The notes below the pieces were generated by a model, which was given only the letters and a program-made list of their open reading frames with translations, did no database searches and was not told the DNA's origin. From assembly GCA_905250125.1 (NCBI GenBank), contig CAJNOL010000164.1, positions 1 to 64,000 on the forward strand: a stretch of 64,000 bases of DNA. Direction: 5' to 3'. The position numbers and the translations under genes are program-made. Source of the stretch: Rotaria sordida (Eukaryota; Rotifera; Eurotatoria; Philodinida; Philodinidae). Below are positions 13,801 through 24,545 of this stretch, piece after piece (the stretch's first letter is position 1; each line of letters begins with the position of its first letter).

Positions 13801-14941
13801 AGATGTTCACCGAATACAAAAAATAATGGAATTTGAGCCTGAAGTTTTGCCCGTATGATGAGCCTGGGAATATCCTGAAAGTCTCAATTGAAAAGAATGT
13901 CCCTTTGTCGAGATATTGAATTTCTAAAAAATGGGCCTTTGCCACAAAAATTGAGTTTACTTGAAAATTCAATATCTCGATAAAGAATCATTTTTTTCGG
14001 ATGAAACTTTCAGGATATTTCCAGACTTATCATATGGACGAAATTTCAGGTTGAAATTCCATTATTTGGTTTTTCAGTAAATATCTACAGTTAAATCGAA
14101 AATTCAGTTAAACGGTCATAATTCGAGTCAAGAGGTTCATGGGCACAAGTTCTTTTAGAATTTGCCGCAAACTCCTTGTGAATCCAATATGAGCTTAAAT
14201 GGTAGGTATAAATTTGGCCAGTTCCCTCATTAGTAGAGGACTAACAGTTTTTTGGGTTATCTTTCTTGAATAGTGTTCTGTTTGATAGGGTTTATAAGAT
14301 AACTCGCTAAAAACTACAGAGTATTTAACTATAACCTTTAGTTCTGGTTTAGACAAATTTTTTTTCGTGATCCTAGTTCCAAGTCTGACGACCAGGATCG
14401 AGAGTAAAGTTAATCTCGCACGTCTCTAGCCCCATTTCTCTATTTCTCTCTTTGTTTTGAACATAGTATATCACTTGACCTATATGTTGAACCTTTAGAC
14501 CTAATAATAAACATGATAGAAGATATATCATTTCGATAAATGATGAATAATTCTATTTGTAGACGACACTTTCAAATCGTATTCATGCAAATATTCTTTC
14601 TCAAGTTCATCGATTATGTGATCAATTAGCAGATGTTATTGCGGATAAATATTTCAAAAAGTAATCGATCTTTTTTTTTTTTATCTAACATTCATTGATA
14701 ATAATTTTTTTTTATCTTATTTAGAATCAGTCTTATCGATATAAGTCGAAGACTTTTATCCGTCCTTAATTATGCTTTAATTTGCTCAAATATTTCAACT
14801 CTAATAAATGATAATGATGAAAATTTTGCAAGAAAATTAAATTTATTTCATCAATCAATACTTTCGAGTGTACCATGTTCATTACCAATTGATCTTTTAC
14901 TTGAACAAATTGAATCAAAATATCGTTCTCATCGTCATTAA
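1868..14941 (+). CDS. NUP98: Nup98-Nup96 nucleoporin precursor (21 exons, about 1801 aa)
   Basis: One polyprotein that normally cleaves itself into Nup98 (FG-repeat transport and mRNA-export nucleoporin) and Nup96 (Y-complex scaffold). Exons: 1868-1922, 1982-2263, 2322-2507, 2574-2783, 2850-2921, 2990-3223, 3275-4591, 6071-6493, 6562-7158, 7221-7283, 7333-7512, 7585-7791, 9571-9773, 9830-9991, 10049-10182, 11906-12127, 12193-12348, 12416-12663, 12724-12863, 14563-14660, 14725-14941; all phases agree. Order: Thr/Ser/Ala-rich FG repeats; a GLEBS (Rae1-binding) motif in exons 3-4 (CAMKEYTNKSMEELRMEDYQ); more FG repeats; a linker; the autoproteolytic domain in exons 8-9 (YPDDNNKPPVGKEL, then HFTRYGL at 6822-6842); and an alpha-helical Nup96 part in exons 9-21. 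Length is close to the human precursor (about 1,800 aa). Two oddities: cleavage would be at HF/T rather than HF/S (Thr near residue 1016), and I see no GLFG tetrapeptide, only xFG types. Introns 7, 12, 15 and 19 are long and each holds a palindrome. Confidence 0.95.
4655..5985. repeat. About 1.3-kb fold-back element filling Nup98-96 intron 7
   Basis: Intron 4592-6070 is almost entirely one long imperfect palindrome centred near 5290-5320. Matching pairs are: 4845-4915 with the reverse complement of 5752-5822 (ctataatcaatagttttcat shared); 5010-5130 with 5480-5590 (tgtcaacttgcaagatt shared); 5185-5235 with 5345-5400 (ctggag core); and more diverged outer arms at 4660-4790 and 5880-5985. Each arm is about 600 bp. 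There is no coding capacity. Confidence 0.85.
8480..8800. other. Locally GC-richer non-coding segment in Nup98-96 intron 12
   Basis: Within intron 7792-9570, roughly 8480-8700 is clearly more GC-rich than the surroundings (for example ggatcggggaagaacgatct). It follows a run of ten or more C at about 8385. I see no convincing protein or structured RNA. It may be part of an inserted element that abuts the palindrome at 8798-9375. Confidence 0.3.
8798..9375. repeat. About 580-bp fold-back element in Nup98-96 intron 12
   Basis: 8798-9080 is matched in inverse orientation by about 9090-9375. caaatcgcttttcgaccga at 8807 pairs with tcggtcgaaaagcgatttg at 9346, gagtacta/tgtgag..aatagaaaagt recurs in both arms, and the centre near 9085 reads gagaaaatttctc. 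The spacer is almost nil, so the element is a near-continuous hairpin. Confidence 0.85.
11030..11830. repeat. About 800-bp fold-back element in Nup98-96 intron 15
   Basis: The arms mirror each other about a centre near 11430. gaatggtgatatttgtttttagat at 11352 pairs with atctaaaaacaaaatatcaccatt near 11490. tcaaatgagttcttgac and ttgatcagtaattgaccaat on the left pair with tcaagaactcacttaattgg and gctgatcaatcaaatttcga on the right. The left arm begins near tttttgaataactttt (11040) and the right arm ends near attcaaaaacctgtg (11805). Confidence 0.85.
11830..11852. repeat. (AT)n microsatellite
   Basis: About eleven uninterrupted AT dinucleotides directly follow the right arm of the intron-15 palindrome. 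Confidence 0.95.
13640..14235. repeat. About 600-bp fold-back element in Nup98-96 intron 19
   Basis: Arms are symmetric about 13935. tttgagctcatattgagttcacaaggaagtt near 13678 mirrors aactccttgtgaatccaatatgagctta near 14170. cctgaagttttgcccgtatgatgagcctggga mirrors tccagacttatcatatggacgaaatttcagg. The centre is rich in tcgagatattgaattt and its complement. It is related in sequence to the element at 58.4-59.8 kb (shared ctctggag..gagttatgat core). Confidence 0.85.
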
Positions 14942-15016
14942 AAAAAAAATATTCGAACATTTTTTTTTGTTCTGTATATACTGATTAGTGCTGTTCATTT
15001 TTTTTCTTTTTTTCTA

Positions 15017-15074
15017 ATAAAAACAAAATAAAGATCTTCTAAACGTTTCTCATATGATAATTATTTCAGATATG
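15017..15074 (+). promoter_or_regulatory. Candidate polyadenylation signals followed by a trans-splice acceptor between Nup98-96 and ADO
   Basis: The 130-bp gap holds taataaaaac and aaataaag (15015-15033), usable as AATAAA signals for the upstream gene. A 3' splice-site-like ttatttcag ends at 15069, and an ATG follows at once (15072). No upstream donor or exon belonging to ADO fits in the gap, so addition of a spliced leader is the simplest reading. This is an inference from layout. Confidence 0.5.
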
Positions 15075-15673
15075 CAATCATCATCACCACGTATATTAAC
15101 ATTAATAAAACAAGCTAAACAAACATTTTCACTAATATCATCAAATAATGATCCAAATGATTGTATTGATTCACTTCGACGTTTAATGAATCGTATAACA
15201 AAATATGATTTAAATTTTACATTATTTGATAATATGAAAAATTCTCAATCATTAAATTCAATTGATCAAAAAAATTTAGACAAATTTATAAATTCAAATG
15301 CACCTGTTTTTTATATGAAATTATATGAAGATAATATTATATCAGTGGGAATATTTATTATTAAATCACATCATCGTATGCCATTACATGATCATCCACA
15401 TATGTTTGGTTTAATTAAAGTTCTTGATGGTCATGGTCATTTAAATGCTTATAATATTTTATTTGAAAAAAATGAAAACGAACTTATTTGTAGTAAACAT
15501 ATATCAACATCAATTAATTCACAATCAGAAACCGCCGTACTCTATCCGAATAAATTAAATATTCATGAAATATATGCAACTAATAATGATCATTGTGCTT
15601 TTTTGGATATTCTTAGTCCACCATATTCAAATGAAAATGATTGTACATGTTATATTGCTAAACCATCATCATT

Positions 15674-15705
<32 letters not shown>

Positions 15706-15824
15706 CGTCACAATCGACAACAGATATAAATGAAAATGAAAGAAATTATGTTTTAAAAAGAATATTTGATGATGAATATTATACAGAATCACTTCAATAT
15801 ACAGGCCCAACAATATCATTGTGA
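15072..15824 (+). CDS. ADO: 2-aminoethanethiol (cysteamine) / N-terminal-cysteine dioxygenase, ADO family
   Basis: An iron-dependent thiol dioxygenase. The family oxidises cysteamine and N-terminal cysteines of regulatory proteins, acting as an oxygen sensor for the Cys N-degron pathway. A single open frame of 250 codons shows the cupin signature RMPLHDHPHMFGLIKVLDGH, giving the first two iron-binding histidines, and the third in NIHEIY upstream of FLDILSPPYS. Counted from the upstream in-frame ATG at 15054 these are H112, H114 and H171. I choose the ATG at 15072 because an acceptor-like TTTCAG lies between the two ATGs, so the first would be removed. A polyserine tract encoded by (TCA)n at about 15664-15703 is an insert. 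It follows Nup98-96 at 130 bp on the same strand. The family call is firm; the substrate is inferred. Confidence 0.92.
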
Positions 15825-17333
15825 TCGAATTCTATCTATTTTTTGTACATTTATGTATATGAGTGAATATCTATATTTTTTAGAAAAATTAGAACGCATA
15901 TAAAGAAAACTAAATGTCTAGTGATTGTGCGTTAAGTTTTTTTCTTTTAATGTTTGTTCATAATGAAAATGAAGGTACGAGTGAATACATTTGGAAAAAA
16001 ATAGTAGTAAAAAAAGGTTGAAAGAGAAAGCAAGGTACGAGAGTTCGGAGAGGAAGATAAGAACTTTTTTTCTAATAAGAAAATTAGTATTGTTGATTTA
16101 TCTTCATATTATTTCTAAGTTGATGTTTATTTAGATTTTTCAATTGATTTTAAAATAAAACTCTTAATACCTCTTTTTTTTTTGCTTTATTCGCATATTA
16201 ATATAATAGCTATTTTACAAATACATTGATATTTCAACATGTTCTCATGAATCATATATCAAATAAATGAGTCTAATGACAGCTATGAACAATTATGTAA
16301 AGAAAGCGATAAAAACCAGTATAATTTGATTGCTGACAACACATTAACTTTCCTAATTTGGATCTTTTGAATCTACTCTTCTATCAAATTAATTCATTCA
16401 AAAAAATAAAAATAAAATATTTATACTAAATGTAATAATTACAACAATGTTTATTCCAATAAATTTACATTCATGTATTACTTTATAGTAAATTTATTTT
16501 GATTCGTAGAACTGACAAACTGTTTTTCATTCAAAGTAATTTATATTCATCTAATTGAATCTGTCTATAATTCAATTATGTTCTATGATGTCACGAACAA
16601 AGAGATATGTATCATGCGTGGCTAAAATTTTCAAATCAATTAAATCAATGACACATCACGCTTCCTTCCTGTCTTTTTTATTTGATTCTATAACAAAAAA
16701 AACCTATATTGTAATGATCATATATTGACATGCTACTTTTGATTGTCAGTCAATATTATTCTATCAATAATATCCCATCAAGAATAAGATCTGTCATTAT
16801 TCTTAATAGGTAGACAAGAGAATATCCCATTTTGAGTAAGAAAAACCTGTCATCGCGTCATTTTTCTATTCATCTAATAGATTGAATAGCAATACTACGC
16901 AGTTTTATTTATTGCTTCTTGCACATCATAACAGATGGAAAATATGTTACACTATTCTTCTTTTCCCTTTTTTTTCATTCTGTTTCTCTCTATCAACTTC
17001 CCTAGATAATGATAGATGCCAGACAATGATTCCGTTCAACGACCGGTCGTGTGCACTACTACCATTACTCTATAGTATACGACGAAAGAAAAGCCGACGA
17101 CGACTACGATGATGATGATTGATCGGTATTGGCGAGAAGCAATGTTATTTTTTGTTCTAGAGCTAGAACTAACTCACGTCATTGACCTGCTTATATGAGC
17201 ATTGACTATAATTCTATACATTTCTATCAGCATCATTCGAACCTATTCGAGATTAAATAAGTAATTCGGTTTTATAAATTAATAGTTATAAAATAATAAA
17301 AAAAAATTTTTTTAGTTATCAAAGTAGATAACA
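15825..17333. other. Intergenic region between ADO and C3G; nothing coding seen
   Basis: About 1.5 kb of AT-rich sequence. Short frames (for example near 16882-17112) have low-complexity composition and no family resemblance. A pyrimidine tract with AG (tttttttag, ending about 17315) precedes the C3G start and suggests a 5'-UTR or leader acceptor. Confidence 0.5.
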
Positions 17334-20300
17334 ATGCCTGTTTCTCGACATTCATTTCGTCGTGTTATTGGTGATATTGTTAATCGTCATAATATTAAAA
17401 ATGATTCAACAAATAGATATTTTAGAAATAGTAGTCGATCAAGTCAAAAAAGTGATCGAAATTCTATGATTAGCAATGATTCATTATCGGTATGTTAAGA
17501 TAATATAAACAATGATTTATTTATTTTCTTTTTTTAATAGACATCTCAAACATTTTATGAACGATTACATAAATGTGAAAAAGAAGTTTATAAATCATTA
17601 AGTTATCTTGATCAAGTTTTAACACATAATAAACTTGAAATATTAGCAAATATAGTAACATCATTAATTGAAAATATTTTTGATATTGATTCTATATTAA
17701 AAGGAATATTTGAACATCAACCAGAATCATTTCGGTATGAAATTATTTCATGAATTCTTTTTTTTTTGTTGTTTTTATTTGAAATATCTTTTTTTTTTTC
17801 TTGTAGAACAAATCTTCTTACTGATGTTTATTCTTTATTAGCTGATTTAATTGAATGGTCTGATAAATTTGTTTTTTCAAAAACAAATACTGATAATATA
17901 TATAGAAAAATTGCAAAAGATCTTCTACAAGCTGTTCAAGTAACATATGAAAAATGATTAAAAATTCTTTGAAAATGAATTTATTTATTTTGTAGATTTG
18001 CATTACTTCAGCAATACAAACACGTTCTGATTCATATCAAAGTATTCAATCAATCAACAAGTAAATAATAAAAGATAATCTGTTCTTTAATCGATTTTCT
18101 ATTTTAGTTCTATCGACAATTTCCTTCCAACTCTTCCTTTCAAACGAGAAAAACGTTCAGTGAGTTCATCAGCTTCAATCCTATCTAATCAATCTCGAAA
18201 TACAACAAATTCAAATTCTTTCCTATTTTCATCATCACAAGAACAAAATAATGATGAATGTATTCAATTAATTGTTGATGATATTAATCAAATTGTTGAA
18301 AAATATACTCGTGAACTTGATGATGCTTTACGTTCAAAAACAACATTTCGTTCACCATCAATCAATTATCTATCTCAACAAAATCAATCATCTATATCAT
18401 CATGTCGTCATAATAGTATTGATGTTTTATATGAAACAAAATATTCACTTGAAAAAAATTCTTTAAGTCAACAGAATATATTTGTTGACAATCAGGCATA
18501 TCGAAAGATAAATACAACAACTGATCCACCACCATTACCACCAAAACGACATATAGGTAATTTTATTTGTTGATGGAACACAACAGGAAACATAACAGCG
18601 CAAAAAAAGAAAATTATAACGACAGTGTGAAGTCGGAAGCGGAAGAAGAAGTTCTGTCAAATAATTTCGATAGCTATGCATAAACTACTAAATAATTATT
18701 GACGTCACAGTCAAACACTATTATTATTTTCGAATAGAATACTAACTAAATATGAATGTTTTTGTTATTATCTAATTACGAATGAGTCAAATACAAGACC
18801 TCGATAGACATATAATTGAGGCTTTTAAAATGTTTTTTTTTTTTTATTGAATTTTTAGCTCGAGCATATATGTCTCTATTCGATCGATATGATCAAAATG
18901 AAGCAGAATTATTTCTTCGTGATACATGTTTTATTTCTACATCACAACATCGTTTTGAAGATTTTTTTGAACAAATTCATCAACATTTTTCACATGCACA
19001 AATATTTTCAAATAGTGATGAATGTTTGAAAAATAAAGAAGAAATAATGAAAAGTGTTCATTATAAATCTGTAAAAAAAAATTGATTTTTTTTTTCTAAA
19101 TCAAAAAATCCTGATATATATATATATATTTATTTTTTTTTTGACTTTAGTCTAAAGATAATATTTCAATAGATCGTTTAAATATACATGATGATAATAT
19201 TAATAATGAAAAAAATCAATATACGAATGATTTATTTCTTGAAAATATATCTCATTTACTTGTTTTTAATCTGGTAAAGAAATTTTGTGATGATGTTCTT
19301 TTTAAATATTTCTTTTATAGAGCGAAGATCCTCCATTACGTGGTGGTTCTATTGATGCATTGATTATTCGAGCAACATCACCTGATAAAAAAGGTACTCT
19401 ATCAAATATTATCGATCTATCTTTATGTCACATTATGATTTTTCATTTATTTAGATTTTCTCTATCAAGAAGCATTTTTAACTACATATCGTACATTTAT
19501 TTCTCCGAGTGATCTTGTTGAAAAACTTATTCAACGTTATACATACTTTGCTAAATTTGAAAATAAGAAAAAGATTGCTCGATATGCATTTTCACTTCTT
19601 ATGCGTGTTATCGATGAAATCGAGTATGAAATTTTTACATTTTTCAAAAGTTGAATTAGATAAATCTAATAAATTTAGAAATAATATTTTGTATCGTTTC
19701 GTAAAATTTACATGAAAATCTTTAAACTTTTCAAGTGACGAGAATAGTATCTAGCTTTGTATTATTGGTAGAGATAAATCCCTTAAAAACTCCAAAGTAA
19801 ATTTTAATATTGTAATAAAACATTTTTCGACTAAAGCATTTCAGAAAAATGATTAAATTTTTTAGAAGAAAGCCTGCGCGAATCTATTTTCCACGGATTT
19901 ATAAGTTAGATAAGTATCAGTTCAATACCTATTAGAGGCCGTCGGCTTCAAAGTTTTGGAATCTAGATCCGGTCGAACCGTACTTTGATAATTTCAATGA
20001 AATTTTCTAATCGGCATCGGACAATCTTGCAGAAGATACGAGATATTTTTTTCCGATTTTGTATTAGGTGACTAACGCACCTTACACATTTCTCAGACAC
20101 TTAAAGCTCGTGGAATCCGAAATTTTCAAATTCATACTCGGTGAGGTTCGGATTCAAGTCCAAAATCCACCCATACTCTCTGATATCCACTTACTGACAA
20201 GTTAGCTATTACGATAGTTTCGCTAGATTTCTACTATCGGGTTGCCTATAAGTAGATTTAATCATTTTCAGAATATGATAACTCTTTCAGTTCAAGCAAA

Positions 20301-21986
20301 TGCTTCCTCTTTTGATATATTCAATGTTCAAAGGTTAATTAAATTTGAGAAATAGTCAGAAAAATCGAGAATTTTTAAACGTTGAATACTTCAAGGAGGA
20401 AGCAATCGTTTCGACTGAAACTTATGAGCTATTCTGAGAGGTAAAAAAATCAACAAAACTATCATTACTTTCAGTAGAGAAAGTCTATATATCAGAATCC
20501 CTTTAGGATTATTCTAGTCTAGAGGTTCTCTCTCTCAATGACGGATCTATGATTTTGAGCAAGGAGAGCGATCACGGTTACAAAACATGGGTAGGGCTCA
20601 TTGCCTCCTTCTAAAATCCGCCAATGATGTCTATATGCTTAAACTGTGAGCTAATTAGTAATAAATCACTTTCGATAAGTCTCTTATCAGTTGATAATCA
20701 ATCATTAAACACTTACTTGTTGATAACTTTTTCTTTTTTTTTAGTAATGAATTATCTGAAAATCTAATTAAAAAAATTTCACATTTTGTTGCAACTTTAA
20801 TTCGTCGTGGTGAACTTCAATTAGGTAAATTATTAAGACGAAAATCACTTGAAAGTTATGCTAAATTACAATCAAAATCTGAACAATTACAACAAGATGT
20901 TGTTCTTATTCAAAATTCAATTTCATCAAAACGAGCAATATTACTTGATTTTCATTCAATTGATATAAGTGAACAATTAACATTACTTGATTCAGAATTA
21001 TTTCTTAAAATTCAATTATCTGAAATTTTATATATGTCTATTGAAAAAGGCGAAGAATATTCACCAAATTTAGCAGCATTTACTGAACATTTTAATAATA
21101 TATCTTATTGGTAATTATATCATATGAAATTTATAAAAGAAAATATTTTTTTTGTTTTCTTACTTATATAGGGTACGATCTCGTATACTCGAACGAAATT
21201 CTCAACGACAACGTGAAAATTATTTTGAAAAATTTCTTAAAATTTTAAAAGTAAATTTCTTTTATTTTTATTGTACTTTTTTTTGATTTTCAAGAAATAT
21301 AAAAATTTTATATTTTTATTTTGTCAAATAGCATTTACGACGATTAAATAATTTTAATTCTTATTTGGCTATACTTTCGGCACTTGATTGTGGACCATTA
21401 AAACGATTAACTTGGTCAAAAAATATAACCGATGTAAGACTTCAATTATTTATTTATTTATTTATTTATGTATTCGAAAAGTTATTCTAGGCCATTTCTG
21501 AACATACTGGACTTATTGATAGTACTGGTTCATTTAAAAATTATCGTGAAGCATTAAATGCATCAGTTGGTCAACCATGTATTCCTTATATGTAAGTCAT
21601 AGATAAAACAATTATTTAAAATGATTGTTAAGTTTATTTTTCTCTTTTTTTTTTCTAAGTGGTTTAATTTTATCTGATTTAACTTTTGTTCATATTGGTA
21701 ATTCAGATAATTTACAAGATGATCGAATAATTAATTTTTGGAAACGATGGCAACAATTTACAATATTACATAAACTTCGTTATTGTCGAAAATGGTTTGA
21801 AAGAAGATTTCATTTTTTTTTTTTTGTTGATTGATGATTTTTTTTTTCTTTAGGGAATATAAATTTGTTCGTAATGATCGTATTTTATATTTTTTTAATA
21901 ATTTTGATGATTATATGAATGAAGAAGCACAATGGATACAATCAGAAAAGATTAAACCACGACAAAAAATTAATCCTTATGCATAA
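17334..21986 (+). CDS. RAPGEF1: C3G / RAPGEF1-type guanine nucleotide exchange factor for Rap1 (15 exons, 829 aa)
   Basis: Exchanges GDP for GTP on Rap1 downstream of Crk adaptors at adhesion sites (family knowledge). Exons: 17334-17489, 17541-17734, 17807-17939, 17996-18060, 18108-18556, 18859-19070, 19151-19273, 19321-19393, 19455-19623, 20745-21110, 21172-21250, 21332-21433, 21491-21591, 21660-21794, 21854-21986; total phase is consistent. Order: an N-terminal helical region; one strong Crk-SH3 ligand, DPPPLPPKR, at the end of exon 5; a RasGEF_N (REM) segment in exons 8-9 (YQEAFLTTYRTF); and a CDC25-type domain in exons 10-15 with TEHFNNISYWVRSRIL, HLRRLNNFNSYLAILSALD, CIPYIGLILSDLTFVHIGN and a C-terminal KIKPRQKINPYA. 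It is shorter than human C3G (about 1,080 aa), mainly in the proline-rich middle, where I see a single PPPLPPKR-type motif instead of several. Intron 9 holds a palindrome. Confidence 0.93.
20205..20480. repeat. Fold-back element in C3G intron 9
   Basis: The centre is near 20340. caaatgcttcctcttttgatatattcaatgtt on the left pairs with aacgttgaatacttcaaggaggaagcaatcg on the right, and tacgatagtttcgctagattt with aaatcaacaaaactatcatta. The rest of intron 19624-20744 (about 1.1 kb) shows nothing coding. Confidence 0.75.
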
Positions 21987-22254
21987 AAATAAAATATTTT
22001 TAGTAATTTAAATTGAGTTTTGAGTTAAACAAAATGTATATTTATGTCAGATATTTTGTTATCTATTACACAATGACAAGGATTAAAAACAAAAAAACAA
22101 AAAGACTTCTATCTTTTATTGTTTATATTTATGCATTGTATTTGTTTCTTCTTTCGAGTTAATTTTTTTTTTGTTTTGTATCAAATATTTAATATGCTTC
22201 CGTATGTTGTTTTTTCAAAATTTCAATAAATTTTACTGAAATACAGTGAATACT

Positions 22255-22778
22255 AAAATTATTCAACAAGGTTTATTTTCTGCTGCTGTAAGCGTTAGAA
22301 AGAATCTAAATAGTGATTCAGACTCCAGAAAACCACAAGACTAGTTTTTCAGAATCTAGAACAGGCATATATAATCTTGTTTCGGTGATATGGAACAAGA
22401 GAGCAAACAATTCTCTACAAAATGAGATATCGTCGAGTTCTTCGCGACGCTTTTTATCTGAGATACAGCAACCTTACGGAAGCCCCTAAAGTCGGTTGTT
22501 TTTTCCAATTTCTTATAGAAAAACTTTTTTTTTTGACTTTCAATCAAATTGTTATATCTCAGCTAAAAAAATCGCAGAGAACTTCGCGATATCTTATTTT
22601 GTAGAAGACGGTTTACTCTATGGTTCTATGTTGTCTAAACAAAATTATATTTACATGTTCTAGGATCTAAAAAAGTAGCCTTGTGGTTTTCTAGAGTCTG
22701 AATCACTATTTAGATTCTTTCAAATACTTATAGCAGCGAAAAAAAATTGAAAATAAATCTTGTTGAATAATTTTGGGA
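22255..22778. repeat. Near-symmetric fold-back element with sharp ends (about 520 bp)
   Basis: The ends are exact complements: aaaattattcaacaag at 22255 and cttgttgaataatttt ending at about 22776. Inner pairs include gattcagactccagaaaaccacaagac with cttgtggttttctagagtctgaatc, and caaaatgagatatcg..ttcgcg with cgcgatatcttattttg. The centre is near 22515. It lies 270 bp beyond the C3G stop. Confidence 0.9.
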
Positions 22779-24296
22779 CTTACTATGTAATAGATAGAGT
22801 AGTTGAGTATTCTTGACATAGCTTAGATGGCTTTTTTTCTCTGACAAGTAAAAGATGACAACGAAAATAGTTTATTATATGGATTTGCTATAGTAAAATA
22901 CAGAAGAGCAAAGCCACTCAAAACAAAAATCTTTTCAAATCAAATCAAGTAAGGTTGACCTCTTCTTATTGGATCTTTTCTTTACTTTACTATAAAAAAT
23001 CTAGATGGTACTTGAGCTTCACTCGATTGCGAAATGTGGTACGAAGCTACGAATATCGATTATCGAAAAAATCGATATCTCAAAAAAAAAATGTTTCGAT
23101 TAACCAACTGATCGAGGTAGCAAAAGAAATTGAAAAACAGACATGGTAAAATTCATCACTATGAGAATTCTATCAACGCGCATCAGCATGGTTCTAATGA
23201 ACCATGTCGGTTGATCAATGAATTGTCTATATGATCCATTATCTATAATTAACTTTTTTCACAATTATCTTAGTCATAAACAAGAAAAATGTTGTCTTCA
23301 TTTCAATTATCTTGAAATTGGAAAAATAACAAAGTCTACAAAAAAGAAGGGGGTCTTATATGTTACCTGTTTTGTCATTTTGACTATCAGAAGTCTCTAA
23401 CTAATAAAATCAGACCTTTTAAAGCATTCTGTATTGTATATCAAGTGACTGAGCTAGCCGAAATTATTCTATATTTTATGTGTTCGAAAAGGTTATGTTG
23501 TAGGATGTTTTCGTGGAAAATACTATACTCATTTGGTTACATATTCAGCTGATCTATATGTAAAATTAAGCTATTTCAGTTCTCTGTCGCATGACGTGTA
23601 GACGTATGAGAAAAGATTATTCCTTACCTTACATAAGTATATGATTAAGTCGCATATCACTAATGAACTCTCACGACGAATATCATCTAGTGCTGTTCTC
23701 TAATGGTAGCAATTCACTTCGCATTTCATATCAATCGATAGATCTGGACGAGACCTACTCAATGATGCTAAGAAATCCACGAAAAAGAAATGAAAGATTA
23801 TGTCTCGTTTTAGAAATACTCAACACAGTATTATGTTGAGTATCGCTATGTATATGTTTAAATGATAAAAAAGAAACTTTTATTTATTACAACCCATAAA
23901 CCCATTCTGGATTGCATAGCAATCGATAGTTCTCATAAAGACTTATGAAATAGTGATGAAGAAGGGTGTGGATGGATTTGCGTGTTGGTGAAGTAAATAT
24001 CCACACCCAAACCAGAACAAATAAGTTTTCTCTTTGCACTTCAGGATGTATCTGGAAAACTTTCTTTGTTCAAAAACAAATCAACAGTTTTTTCTTTTTT
24101 CTTTTTTTTGCTACAATATAATCACAAACAGTATGCATTCATACTAATAAAAAATATGTTGTATGTGTCGTATTTTCCCATACGAGGTGCTCGTCGCGAT
24201 ACACTTTTTCCGACTAACTTGGGAGACATTTTGAAAATGTGGTTCAAATCCACGTTTCGACACGCCTGTTTTTTTTCCTATAAAACCCAGCAGTGT

Positions 24297-24545
24297 TCAG
24301 ACTTCCGAAAAAGGAAATTTCGGAAGTTTTGGAAATTTCAAGCACTTGTGTTCTAAATTGTTTGGTACTTTCCAAAATTATATAATTTCCGAAATTTCCA
24401 AAATTCTATACGTAGCGAAATTTCCGAAATTACAGAAAATTCCAAAATTTCTAAAATATTTTCATTTGCTTTGCTATGTAGTTATCGAGTTGATGGAAGC
24501 TTCGGAAATTTCTGTAATTTCCTTTTTCGGAAATCTGAACATACC
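24297..24545. repeat. Short-motif palindrome built from ggaaatttcgg units
   Basis: gttcagacttccgaaaaaggaaatttcggaag at 24296 is mirrored by ggaaatttctgtaatttcctttttcggaaatctgaac near 24507-24541. Inside, aaatttccgaaattt-type runs repeat in both orientations, so many alternative hairpins are possible. Confidence 0.75.

Noticed and set aside
16882..17112. Open frame of 76 codons before C3G
   Set aside because: Low-complexity, no motif, no splice partners; composition matches surrounding non-coding DNA.
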